Part shown: one piece after another, positions 36,648 to 44,871 of the stretch
How the letters are laid out: each line of letters starts with the position of its first letter
Position numbering within the stretch: the first letter of the stretch is position 1
Source of the DNA: Pseudomonas helmanticensis
Lineage (GTDB): Bacteria; Pseudomonadota; Gammaproteobacteria; Pseudomonadales; Pseudomonadaceae
Length of the DNA: 64,000 bases
Direction of reading: 5' to 3'
Assembly (NCBI RefSeq): GCF_900182985.1
Contig: NZ_FXUY01000001.1
Span: 558,001 to 622,000 of the forward strand
The notes under the pieces: generated by a model
Told to the model about the DNA's origin: nothing
Databases searched by the model: none
What the model saw: only the letters and a program-made list of their open reading frames with translations
Made by a program: the position numbers and the translations under genes

Positions 36648-37271
36648 TCAGTCATCGAATTGGCCCAGTGCATAAGGCACTCGGTCTTTCACCTGCCATG
36701 CATCAGCGTTGACCCGGATGATTGCCGATCCGTAAACGTGCCAATACGCGCCTCTTTTGATGCAAATGACGGTGTGTTCATATCCACCCGTGTTGTCCTT
36801 GTCCGGGCCGAAATAACGGCGGCAACGCTCCTGAGTTGTGTTGTCAGGGCCTGAATAGTCATTGTTGGTCACGCGGATCTTTTGTGCGCCCACGACCAGG
36901 CCACCCATGGCGTTGCCATCGGAATCATGAAAAAAACGATTGCCCGTGGCGGTGGCATGAACCGAAAGCGCGCAGCCGTTCATGGGATAGGTCACCACCA
37001 GGGTGCCATCGGGTTGACCGCTGGGTACGTCGCAATAACGTGCTTCTCCCTGACTGAACGGGATGTACCAGTCCGGACCGCCGGCTACCACGTCTATCCG
37101 GTAGATACTTGACTGGTTATAGCGCGTGCAGGTCAGCGTGCATGCGCCTCCGACCGCGTCGCGGAGGGCATCGCCGCGTACGATGAACCCCCAGGCACTG
37201 ATCGCGACACCAGGCTGGTTGCGTAGCAAAGCGAGTACTTCGTTACCGGGTTTCATGATCGGCGTGTCCAT
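36648..37271 (-). CDS. Putative CNF-like Cys-His deamidase, T6SS-linked
   Basis: A 207-aa protein of uncertain family. The segment YPMNGCALSVHATATG then NRFFHDSDG places Cys100 and His115 exactly 15 residues apart, within strand-rich sequence, as in the catalytic Cys/His pair of CNF-type glutamine deamidases. Overall similarity to CNF cannot be judged by eye. Start ATG 37271 lacks a clear ribosome site; translation may be coupled to the upstream gene 44 bases away. There is no signal peptide or membrane segment. The fold could be unrelated; confidence is for the gene, with the function tentative. Confidence 0.55.
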   Translation of the reverse strand: MDTPIMKPGNEVLALLRNQPGVAISAWGFIVRGDALRDAVGGACTLTCTRYNQSSIYRIDVVAGGPDWYIPFSQGEARYCDVPSGQPDGTLVVTYPMNGCALSVHATATGNRFFHDSDGNAMGGLVVGAQKIRVTNNDYSGPDNTTQERCRRYFGPDKDNTGGYEHTVICIKRGAYWHVYGSAIIRVNADAWQVKDRVPYALGQFDD

Positions 37272-37315
37272 GTCTTGATCGGGGGCGATGGAGATCTACA
37301 GCCAACAGATTTTTT

Positions 37316-37879
37316 CTATGGTCCTTTTTGCTCTTCCTCTGCGACGGCGGCCGCCGCGCTGTCTTTGTTCTTTTTGTAAAAAATCAAAGTTTCGAGCTTG
37401 GTGTCTCGTTCAAGGGCAGAGGTATGCGAAGGGTAGTGGAGGAGTATTTTCTGGCCCATTTCCAGGATCCAGTTGTCAGGCGCCGCTGTTGGGGAATAGT
37501 TGTTTTCCAGGGCCGTACTGGAAAAAGAGTTTTTTGCCAGGATGTATTTGTTTTTTTTGTTACCCGTGATCAGGACGATTCCGCCTACTTTTAAACAGCG
37601 GTCGGTGTCTGCGTCGATTAACGAAAAACCATGCGGCGACACACCGATTATCAGATCCAGGCTTTTGGGCGTGAGGGTCGAATAGAAATTCGCAGAATGG
37701 CTGTAGTTGAAGAGAGGCTCAGGTGCACTCACCATCCCGGCAAATATCCCCAGCATCACCCCGTCCAGCACATTTTTTACTGAGGTCAGTGGGTCATAAT
37801 TCAGAACTTCGCACTCTACGGAGAAATCATCCGCAGCCATCGGCAGCAAGCCAGCCGCTACATTAAGTACCTTCTTCAT
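37316..37879 (-). CDS. Hypothetical protein in T6SS effector string
   Basis: A 187-aa protein starting MKKVLNVAAGLLPMAADDFS, with SLDLIIGVSPHGFSLIDADT and a late lysine-rich part (IFYKKNKDSAAAAVAEEEQ). No catalytic motif is recognised. Start ATG 37879 has GGGAGG six bases upstream. As the only member of the five-gene string lacking an enzyme-like motif, it could be an adaptor, chaperone or immunity protein for its neighbours; this is inference. Confidence 0.65.
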   Translation of the reverse strand: MKKVLNVAAGLLPMAADDFSVECEVLNYDPLTSVKNVLDGVMLGIFAGMVSAPEPLFNYSHSANFYSTLTPKSLDLIIGVSPHGFSLIDADTDRCLKVGGIVLITGNKKNKYILAKNSFSSTALENNYSPTAAPDNWILEMGQKILLHYPSHTSALERDTKLETLIFYKKNKDSAAAAVAEEEQKGP

Positions 37880-37943
37880 GTCGCCTCCCTTGAATTGATC
37901 CGTCTCGGCTTGTCCGTGCGAAGGCGGGCCGCTGAACTCAGAA

Positions 37944-38456
37944 CTATTTTTTTGCAGGTTCCGGGATTCCGAAATAAGGACACCACCGTACCGGGCCCCA
38001 GACAGTAATCTTGTGCGTTTGGCCAATTCGACTGTGGTAGGGCGAATTGGGGTTTTCCGCGTTATTTCCTGCGACGCCCAATCCACCGTTCTTGATGATG
38101 CAGAATGCATGGCCGACAGAACTCGGACTTTCATTGAACCCATTGATACCGGTGTTGACCGCCAGGTATCGACCATCCAGATCTTTTGCCATCAATGTCT
38201 TGAGCTCTCCCCATGGCTTGTCGCTGTATATCTTCTTCATGCGTAGGTGGCCGGCAATCGATTCAACAATCGTGTCGTTCTCGAGTTTTCTGGCTGATTC
38301 GATCCAGCCCTTCTGTAAAAAGAAATTGATAGCGGCGTGTGCATTGATTCCCAGCACTTTGGAAAATGACATGGCCACGCAGTTTTTATCTTCCGCCAAC
38401 CTGTCCTTTGGGGTTTTGCTGTCCAGGTCGTCAATTTGAAAAGGGTTATAAGGCAT
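37944..38456 (-). CDS. Putative papain-like cysteine hydrolase, T6SS-linked
   Basis: A 170-aa protein with a possible Cys-His-Asn arrangement: DKNCVAMSFSKVLG (Cys26 at the start of a helix), SSVGHAFCIIKNGG (His116 on a strand) and VAGNNAENPNS (Asn131/132). Order and spacing resemble papain-like peptidases, amidases and transglutaminases. Start ATG 38456 has GGAG upstream. It is the first gene after tssH, 58 bases away, and opens the effector string. No peptidoglycan-binding or signal sequence is seen. Substrate unknown. Confidence 0.62.
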   Translation of the reverse strand: MPYNPFQIDDLDSKTPKDRLAEDKNCVAMSFSKVLGINAHAAINFFLQKGWIESARKLENDTIVESIAGHLRMKKIYSDKPWGELKTLMAKDLDGRYLAVNTGINGFNESPSSVGHAFCIIKNGGLGVAGNNAENPNSPYHSRIGQTHKITVWGPVRWCPYFGIPEPAKK

Positions 38457-38514
38457 TGGCTCACTCCGGTTCTTTGACAAAGGTTGGCGTTCTCGCCCAG
38501 TAGGCAAAAGGGGG

Positions 38515-41055
38515 TTATTCCAACACCCACTCCGCCAACTTCCCCGTCACCTGCGTCATCAACACATTCTCGACATCCCGCGCGCCCGCTGCGCTGCACT
38601 TGGCGAGCACCGCTTTAACAATCCCTGAATCAAATTCGAACTGTTTGCCGGTCGCCGCCTTGTAGCGGCCACGCAATTTCTCCAGCTTGGCCAACACGAT
38701 GCCTTCCAGCGTCGCCTCGTCCAGTGGCCGATACGCGACCACGGTCATGCGCGCCAGAAACGCCGGGCGGAAGGCTTGCAGGAGGACTTTGTGCAGCGCT
38801 TCGTTAAAGGCATCGCTGCCGAGTTGCGCGACCGGGGTGTCGAGCAACAACTCAGCGCCGACATTGCTGGTGGCGAGCATTACGGTGTTCTTGAAATCCA
38901 CCACCAACCCGGTACCGTCCTCCATCAAGCCTTTATCGAAGACGTTGTAGAAGGCTTCGAGAACATCCGGGTGGGCCTTCTCGATTTCGTCCAGTAACAC
39001 CACCGAATAGGGCTTGCGCCGTACCGCTTCGGTCAGCACGCCGCCGCTGCCGTAGCCGACATAACCGGGCGGCGCACCTTTGAGCTGGCTGACGGTGTGG
39101 GCTTCCTGGTACTCGGAAAGATTGATGCTGATCAGGTTGCGCTCGCCGCCATACAAGGCGTCGGCCAGCGCATAGGCGGTTTCGGTTTTGCCGACGCCGG
39201 TGGGGCCGACCAGCAGGAACACCCCGACCGGTTTTTGCGGGTCGGTGAGGCCGGCGCGGTAGGCTTGCAAGCGCTGCGCGATGGTGTTGAGCGCGGTGCT
39301 CTGGCCCATGACGCGCTGGCTCATCCGCGTGCCAAGAGTGCGCACGGCGTGGGCTTCGTCGGCGAGCATCTTGCCGACGGGAATGCCGGTCCAGCCGGCG
39401 ATAACGGCGGCGACGGTTTTCGCGTCAACCTGTTCCGGCACCAGCGGATCGTCCTGGCGGATCGCATCCAGTCCAGCCTCAAGCCGCAGCAATTCGGCGG
39501 CCAGATGATCGATGCGGCTGTCGGTGGCCTCATCGGGTTTGTCGCTGTCGGCGCGCTCACTCAAATCGAGCAATTCGCGGCGGGTCACGAGCAGTTCGCG
39601 CACGGCCACACGTTCCTCGCCCCAGCGGGTTTCCAGTTCACGAATCGCTTGCACATTGGTTTTCGATTCATCTTCCAGCAGGGTGATGCGCTCACGGTGA
39701 TCGAGGCCTGTGGCCTGTTCGCGGCGCAGGCGTTCGACTTCGTCTTTCAGGCTGTTCTGCCGGTGGCGCAGGCTTTCCAGTGGCGGCGGCACGTCGTGCT
39801 GGCCGAGGGCGACGCGGGCGCAGGCAGTGTCGAGGACGCTGATGGCTTTGTCCGGTAACTGGCGGCCGGAGATGTAGCGGTGCGAGAGTTTTACCGCTTC
39901 GTGAATCGCTGCATCGAGTACCTGCACGCCGTGGTGCTGCTCGAGTTTGGCGGCGACGCCACGGAGCATTTCCACGGCGGTGATTTCGTCCGGCTCTTCA
40001 ACCTGCACCAGTTGAAAACGCCGGGCGAGGGCCGGGTCTTTCTCGAAGTATTTTTTATATTCCATCCAGGTCGTGGCGGCGAGGGTGCGCAACTCACCTC
40101 GGGCCAGCGCCGGTTTCAGCAGGTTGGCGGCATCGCTGCCACCCTCGGCACCGCCCGCGCCGATCAGCGTGTGGGCTTCGTCGATGAACAGGATGATCGG
40201 TTTGTCGGCGTTGCGTACCGCGTCGATCACGCCTTTCAAACGTTGCTCGAATTCGCCTTTGACCCCGGCGCCGGCCTGCAACAAACCGAGGTCGAGCACG
40301 CGCAGGCTGACGTCTTGCAATGACGGCGGCACATCGCCGGCGGCGATGCGCAAGGCCAGGCCTTCGACCACGGCGGTTTTACCGACCCCGGGAGCGCCGA
40401 CCAGAATCGGGTTGTTCTGCCGGCGCCTCAACAGAATGTCGATGCACTGACGGATCTCGCCGTCGCGCCCGACAATCGGATCGATGCGTCCGGCGTGGGC
40501 GTCGGCGGTCAGATCCTGAGTGTATTGATCGAACACCGAGTCTTGCCGTGGCGCAGGATGACCGGCGGATGCGTTTCGCGCACCGACATGTTCGCGCGAG
40601 TTTTCCGTCCACTCCAACAGGTTGGCGCGCAGGGCTTCCTTGGGGATACGCAGCAACGACGACGCACTGTTGAGCAGCAGGCTGCGGCGTTCATCGCGAT
40701 CAATCAAGGCCAGCAACAGCAACCCGGAACGAATACTGTCGATGCCCAGCACGCTGGCCTGCACCACCGCGTCTTCCAGCAACCCGAGCGTGTGCCCCGA
40801 CAAGGCTGGCGTGCGGGTACTGCCAGCCTTGAACAGGTCCAGTGCCTTGTTGATTTCCGCCGTCAGCGCATCACGTTCCAGACCAAAACGCGGCAACAGA
40901 AAAGCCAGGTCGCCGCCCTCGATGTCGAGCAGTTCCAGCAGTAAATGCTCAATCTCGACAAAGTGATGCCCGCGTTGCAAACACCGTTGCGCCGCACGTT
41001 CGAGCGCCCGGCGATTGTCCGGGTTGAGGCGTCCGATCAGGCTGGCCAGTTCCAT
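38515..41055 (-). CDS. tssH: T6SS ATPase TssH (ClpV)
   Basis: Hexameric AAA+ ATPase that disassembles the contracted TssB/TssC sheath for reuse, 846 aa. An N-terminal Clp-N domain is followed by AAA1 (GAPGVGKTAVV at about 219, ILFIDEAHTLIGAG) and AAA2 (GPTGVGKTETA at about 613, VVLLDEIEKAHPD), with a coiled middle region. Start ATG 41055 (MELASLIGRLN) has GGAG in the tail of tssG, one base from its stop. The gene is the last conserved component of the leftward core; the effector string follows. Confidence 0.97.
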   Translation of the reverse strand: MELASLIGRLNPDNRRALERAAQRCLQRGHHFVEIEHLLLELLDIEGGDLAFLLPRFGLERDALTAEINKALDLFKAGSTRTPALSGHTLGLLEDAVVQASVLGIDSIRSGLLLLALIDRDERRSLLLNSASSLLRIPKEALRANLLEWTENSREHVGARNASAGHPAPRQDSVFDQYTQDLTADAHAGRIDPIVGRDGEIRQCIDILLRRRQNNPILVGAPGVGKTAVVEGLALRIAAGDVPPSLQDVSLRVLDLGLLQAGAGVKGEFEQRLKGVIDAVRNADKPIILFIDEAHTLIGAGGAEGGSDAANLLKPALARGELRTLAATTWMEYKKYFEKDPALARRFQLVQVEEPDEITAVEMLRGVAAKLEQHHGVQVLDAAIHEAVKLSHRYISGRQLPDKAISVLDTACARVALGQHDVPPPLESLRHRQNSLKDEVERLRREQATGLDHRERITLLEDESKTNVQAIRELETRWGEERVAVRELLVTRRELLDLSERADSDKPDEATDSRIDHLAAELLRLEAGLDAIRQDDPLVPEQVDAKTVAAVIAGWTGIPVGKMLADEAHAVRTLGTRMSQRVMGQSTALNTIAQRLQAYRAGLTDPQKPVGVFLLVGPTGVGKTETAYALADALYGGERNLISINLSEYQEAHTVSQLKGAPPGYVGYGSGGVLTEAVRRKPYSVVLLDEIEKAHPDVLEAFYNVFDKGLMEDGTGLVVDFKNTVMLATSNVGAELLLDTPVAQLGSDAFNEALHKVLLQAFRPAFLARMTVVAYRPLDEATLEGIVLAKLEKLRGRYKAATGKQFEFDSGIVKAVLAKCSAAGARDVENVLMTQVTGKLAEWVLE

Positions 41056-41056
41056 T

Positions 41057-42082
41057 TCAGGTGATCTCCAGCTGACGAAGACGGGTTTCAATGGTTTGCA
41101 CCGCGAGGCTGGCCTGGCGTTGCAAACCGCCGTTCCAGCTGAGTAGCGCTGGCGCCTGACGTCCAAGCTTCATTGGACCGGCGCCACGCACCAGCAACAC
41201 CAGCCTGACGTCGAGGTCCGGGCCGAAATACAACGCGGCGAGGCTGGCCAGGGCCGGATGCGCTTCGCCGTCCGGCAAAAAACGCCCGGCTTGCGTCGCG
41301 GGCAGCGGCCCCAGCGTCAAGCGGATGCCGGCGTGTTCATCCCAGACCCGAGTCCCCGCCACGGCGGTGCGACCGAGCTGCAGATTGCGTCCGCCAGCCT
41401 TGATCAAACTGCGACTGGCCAGCGGGATTTCGCGCCACGCACCTTCGTAGGCAGTCAGCTCAACCGGCACGGCGAATTGCTCGCGAACGATCGCCGCAAA
41501 CCCGGCCAGCGAACGTCGGCCATCGGCAAACAGCGCGGTACAGGCCAGCACTGCACAATCGGGAACGGCTTGGCGTTCCTGCAAGGATTTCGGTAGCAAC
41601 CCGGTCAGTGCGCGCAGTTGTGCCTGCACGGGCGAAGCACCGGGGGTGACAAAACCCAGGGCGATCCGGTGTTTGCGCATCACCTTGTAGAGCAGGCTGA
41701 GCAGGCGATGCTGGAACAGATCCAGAAACGCCGCCGGCGCATGATCCTTGGCCCGCGCCCGCTGTTGCAGCCATTCCTGGTAGGCATAGGGCAGGGGGCC
41801 GTCCGGCCCGCCAAGACCGAAGACCGGTGTGTCGATGGTCAACGGCTCACCGGGTTCTTCGCGCAGATCTTCGATCTGGCTGGCGGCAAACATCGGCGTC
41901 AACGGCCCGCGCAGTTTCAGCGCTTCCGCTTGGGGCGCTGTGCCGCTGCCGAGGGATTCGGCTTGCGGTTGTTCGCGCTCCAGCAACAGCAACGCCTGCA
42001 ACAATTCAAACGCCTGCGGATCGCGGCGCAGACGCTGGCTCAGGGTCAGAGCGACAGCGGCATGCCGGCTTGGGGTTGCCAT
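41057..42082 (-). CDS. tssG: T6SS baseplate protein TssG
   Basis: Baseplate wedge component, 341 aa, partner of TssF, TssE and TssK. It opens with MATPSRHAAVALTLSQRLRR then DPQAFELLQALLLLE, and carries FGLGGPDGPLPYAYQEWL, HRLLSLLYKVMRKHR and LTLGPL, typical of the TssG (COG3520) family. Its first 37 bases overlap the end of tssF, indicating translational coupling. Confidence 0.95.
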   Translation of the reverse strand: MATPSRHAAVALTLSQRLRRDPQAFELLQALLLLEREQPQAESLGSGTAPQAEALKLRGPLTPMFAASQIEDLREEPGEPLTIDTPVFGLGGPDGPLPYAYQEWLQQRARAKDHAPAAFLDLFQHRLLSLLYKVMRKHRIALGFVTPGASPVQAQLRALTGLLPKSLQERQAVPDCAVLACTALFADGRRSLAGFAAIVREQFAVPVELTAYEGAWREIPLASRSLIKAGGRNLQLGRTAVAGTRVWDEHAGIRLTLGPLPATQAGRFLPDGEAHPALASLAALYFGPDLDVRLVLLVRGAGPMKLGRQAPALLSWNGGLQRQASLAVQTIETRLRQLEIT

Positions 42083-43839
42083 GCCTTGACCTCCTTGTCA
42101 GCCTGCATGAGCACCGTGCGCACAAAGCGATTGGCCGTGGCGTACACCGAGAAGAACTGCGCCAGCACGGCGGAAAACAACACCGCGCTACTGCCGACAA
42201 AATGCTGTGGATCGAGCTGCAGTTGCACCTCCAGACCATTACGCCAACCACGCCAGGCATCGGCGCCGACATGGCCGATCACCCGCTCGCAACTGAGGCT
42301 CAGCAGGCCTTCGATCTGGCGGATTGCGCTGGCCTCATCGCGCAGGTTGTGCAGGTGCAGAATCTCCTTCAGCGCATCCAGCGCCTGCGGGCCTTCGACC
42401 AGCGACAAGTGATTGAGGGTCAGTTGCGACACCAGCCGCCAGCGCGAATCACCGTCCAGTCGCGGCAGGCTCTGCGCGCTCGGCGGATTGCGCAGGCGTG
42501 CCCAGGCCACCGGCCCGGGACGCTCGAAACCCAGCGGGGTGCCGGCGGGCAAACTCTGCGCCAGATGACGATTGGTGCAGAGCAATTCGGCGGTGAGGCT
42601 GTAATCGGGCAGATCGGTCAGTGGGTCGAAGCGGGTGTCGACCACGCTGAGCAAGATATCGCTGCCGAGGCGGTTCGGGGTCATCCCGCTGACGCGCCGC
42701 GCATGCCAGTAACGCTGCTGATCGCCGCCGCTGTGCTGGCTGCCGTAATACGCCGGTAGCCGTTGCACGCCGGCGCTGGAACTGGCGCGCACGCTGCGAA
42801 TGCTGTGGATCTCGACACTGTTTTCGCGGTGGCTGTCGGCGATCAGGCGGTATTCGCTGCGCGTGCCGTCGGGGCGCAGTGGTTCCGACGTGCGCGGGAA
42901 CAGGTTGATCACCGGCGCGCAGCCGAGGGCGATATCACTGGCCTGCAAATGCACGCGACTGGTGGGTGCACGGTCGAAGACGATGTACAGATACAAGGTC
43001 TGGCTGTCGCTGCTGACGCCGCTCAGCGGCAGGTCGAAGAAATGGAATTTGTCCGGGAAGGCAAAGTACTCGGCCAACAGACGCATGCCCGGGTGCACGC
43101 CATCTTCATCCGGCAACAGCACTTCGTCATCGCTGAAACCGACGACTTTCGGTAAACCCTGTACCGTCGCCGGCACGCTGCCGGGTGATCCCGCGAGCAC
43201 CTGCACGGCATGCGCACCGAGCAAGTCGTACAGGCAGGCATTGATCACCGGCGAGGCGGCCAGATGAATGCGCAGTTGTTGAATGCCCAGCTCGGACCAC
43301 TGGCTTTCACCCAGGCAGCTCAGGCTCAGGCGCAATGCCGAACGTGATTGCGCCACGCCGGTCAACGCCTGCGCTTCATCGCTGCCGAGCAACAGCGCTT
43401 CGGTCACTGCAACCGGCCACAGGCACACGGCGGCAGAGGTGCGAAAGTGCAGGCTTTCACCCTTGTGAGTGGTGACGAACAGCGGCGTGTCGCGGGGCAG
43501 GGGATAGCCTTCGTCGAGGTTGCCTTTGCTCGGGTCCGGCTCGAACTGGACGATGGCGCAGGACGGCAGGGGGCGCATCGCCAGCGGATAGAGTTGTTCG
43601 AGCAGGGCATCGCTGAACTCGGCGTAGTCGTCATCCAGACGCCGTTGCAGGCGTGCGGCGAGCAGCGCAAAACCTTCGAGCAAACGCTCGACATGCGGGT
43701 CGGGGCATTCGCCGGGCGACAGTTCCAGGCGCCGCGCGACTTTCGGATAACGCTCAGCGAACTGGCCGCCGGCGTGTCGTAGCCAGGTCAGTTCGCGTTG
43801 GTAATAGTCGAGCAGTTGCGGGTCAATCGAGTCGCTCAT
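42046..43839 (-). CDS. tssF: T6SS baseplate protein TssF
   Basis: Baseplate wedge component, 597 aa. Characteristic start MSDSIDPQLLDYYQRELTWL with FAERYPKVARRLEL and DPHVERLLEGFALLAARLQR, and later HFFDLPLSG and NLFPRTSEPL. Start ATG 43839 has GGAGGTG six bases upstream. It overlaps tssE by 17 bases and tssG by 37. Confidence 0.95.
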   Translation of the reverse strand: MSDSIDPQLLDYYQRELTWLRHAGGQFAERYPKVARRLELSPGECPDPHVERLLEGFALLAARLQRRLDDDYAEFSDALLEQLYPLAMRPLPSCAIVQFEPDPSKGNLDEGYPLPRDTPLFVTTHKGESLHFRTSAAVCLWPVAVTEALLLGSDEAQALTGVAQSRSALRLSLSCLGESQWSELGIQQLRIHLAASPVINACLYDLLGAHAVQVLAGSPGSVPATVQGLPKVVGFSDDEVLLPDEDGVHPGMRLLAEYFAFPDKFHFFDLPLSGVSSDSQTLYLYIVFDRAPTSRVHLQASDIALGCAPVINLFPRTSEPLRPDGTRSEYRLIADSHRENSVEIHSIRSVRASSSAGVQRLPAYYGSQHSGGDQQRYWHARRVSGMTPNRLGSDILLSVVDTRFDPLTDLPDYSLTAELLCTNRHLAQSLPAGTPLGFERPGPVAWARLRNPPSAQSLPRLDGDSRWRLVSQLTLNHLSLVEGPQALDALKEILHLHNLRDEASAIRQIEGLLSLSCERVIGHVGADAWRGWRNGLEVQLQLDPQHFVGSSAVLFSAVLAQFFSVYATANRFVRTVLMQADKEVKAWQPQAGMPLSL

Positions 43840-44266
43840 GGCGCACCTCCAGTCCTTGTCCGCCGGGCTCGATGACAAACGCTACCGGCCAGTGCTGCTG
43901 GCCGCTGCGCAACTCGCCGATCAGGCGAATGCTCATCTGCTGCGGTTGCTCGGGCACGGGATTGACCTGAACTTCGCCCAGACGCAGGCGCGGTTCGAAG
44001 TGGTTGATGGCTTCGCGGATGTCCCGCGCCAGTCGCCGCCGGTCATCGCTGCGCTGCTGTTGCAGAGCGCTCCAGTCGGCGATGCCGTAGTCGATCACGC
44101 TGGGAGGCTGGGTCAGCGTGCGCGGGCCACGGCGGGTATTGAACAGGCGCCCGAGCTCGGCGTGTACCGAGTCGAGCAGATCCTGCCGATCGAACTCCCG
44201 CGCACCGTCCGCCTCGCTGGAAGCGAGGCGTTCGAACAACGGTGGGAGGATGCCGGTGCCTGCCAT
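43823..44266 (-). CDS. tssE: T6SS baseplate protein TssE (gp25-like)
   Basis: A 147-aa gp25-like baseplate protein that starts sheath assembly. Seen: PPLFERLAS, a tssE-type motif SVHAELGRLFNTRRGPRTLT, SVIDYGIADW and the conserved acidic/basic patch AINHFEPRLRLGEVQVN. It lies between hcp (16 bases) and tssF (overlapping by 17). Confidence 0.95.
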   Translation of the reverse strand: MAGTGILPPLFERLASSEADGAREFDRQDLLDSVHAELGRLFNTRRGPRTLTQPPSVIDYGIADWSALQQQRSDDRRRLARDIREAINHFEPRLRLGEVQVNPVPEQPQQMSIRLIGELRSGQQHWPVAFVIEPGGQGLEVRHERLD

Positions 44267-44281
44267 GGCCGCGACGCCGGG

Positions 44282-44779
44282 TTAACTGACAAGCTTGTTG
44301 GCGGCCATGTCCCAGGTCGACGCGGCGGTGCCTTCCTTGGTGCCATCGTCTTTCTGCGCGGTGAGTTCCCATTTGATCTTGGTGAAGTTCAGCGACAGGG
44401 TTTCCACCGGTTTGCCGCCGGTACCGCCGCTGACGCTGACGTTGGAAATCACCACGTTGGTCAGGGTGTAGACGATAAACGGCATCAATTGCCCGCTGCC
44501 CTCGGCGGCGTTGCGGCCGATGGTGATGATGGCTTCGGGAATCGGTTTGCCGGCGCAGCAGTATTCGTTGAGGGACGGCGTCGAGCTGTCGACGAATTTG
44601 GTCAGGGTGAACTCGCCGACGTGCGGTTTGCCGGAGGTGCGCTCCGAGTTGCTGACGTCGTTGGTGACTTGCATGGCGACGTTGTGGCTGTAGGACATGA
44701 CTTCGATCTTGTCCGCAAAACCTTCGAGCAGGCTGTCGCCTTTGATATCGCCGCCGAGGTCGAGAATGATTGCATCCAT
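44282..44779 (-). CDS. hcp: T6SS tube protein Hcp (TssD)
   Basis: Hexameric ring protein that stacks into the inner tube and carries small effectors, 165 aa. It starts MDAIILDLGGDIKGDSLLEG, with KIEVMSYSHNVAMQ and SERTSGKPHVGEFTLTKFVD, the family signature, and ends in KWELTAQKDDGTKEGT. A strong ribosome site (AGGAG) precedes the ATG. A hairpin between tssC and this gene may raise its expression relative to its neighbours. Confidence 0.96.
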   Translation of the reverse strand: MDAIILDLGGDIKGDSLLEGFADKIEVMSYSHNVAMQVTNDVSNSERTSGKPHVGEFTLTKFVDSSTPSLNEYCCAGKPIPEAIITIGRNAAEGSGQLMPFIVYTLTNVVISNVSVSGGTGGKPVETLSLNFTKIKWELTAQKDDGTKEGTAASTWDMAANKLVS

Positions 44780-44825
44780 CGCTTGAAACTCCTGAAGAAA
44801 TTCGAATTTGGCTGATCACTGACCT

Positions 44826-44853
44826 GTGGCGAGGGGGCAAGCCCCCTCGCCAC
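44826..44853. repeat. Perfect 13-bp hairpin between tssC and hcp
   Basis: GTGGCGAGGGGGC and its complement with a two-base loop, a REP-type half palindrome. On the sense (leftward) strand no T-run follows, so it is more likely a processing or stabilising hairpin than a terminator. Confidence 0.8.
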
Positions 44854-44871
44854 TAGGTTTTTTCTTGAGCT

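Noticed and set aside
36648..37271. Calling this gene a confirmed CNF toxin
   Set aside because: Only a Cys-His spacing and local strand pattern support it; overall similarity cannot be judged by eye.
44826..44853. Terminator between tssC and hcp
   Set aside because: No T-run on the sense strand; the palindrome matches REP-type halves, so read-through is expected.
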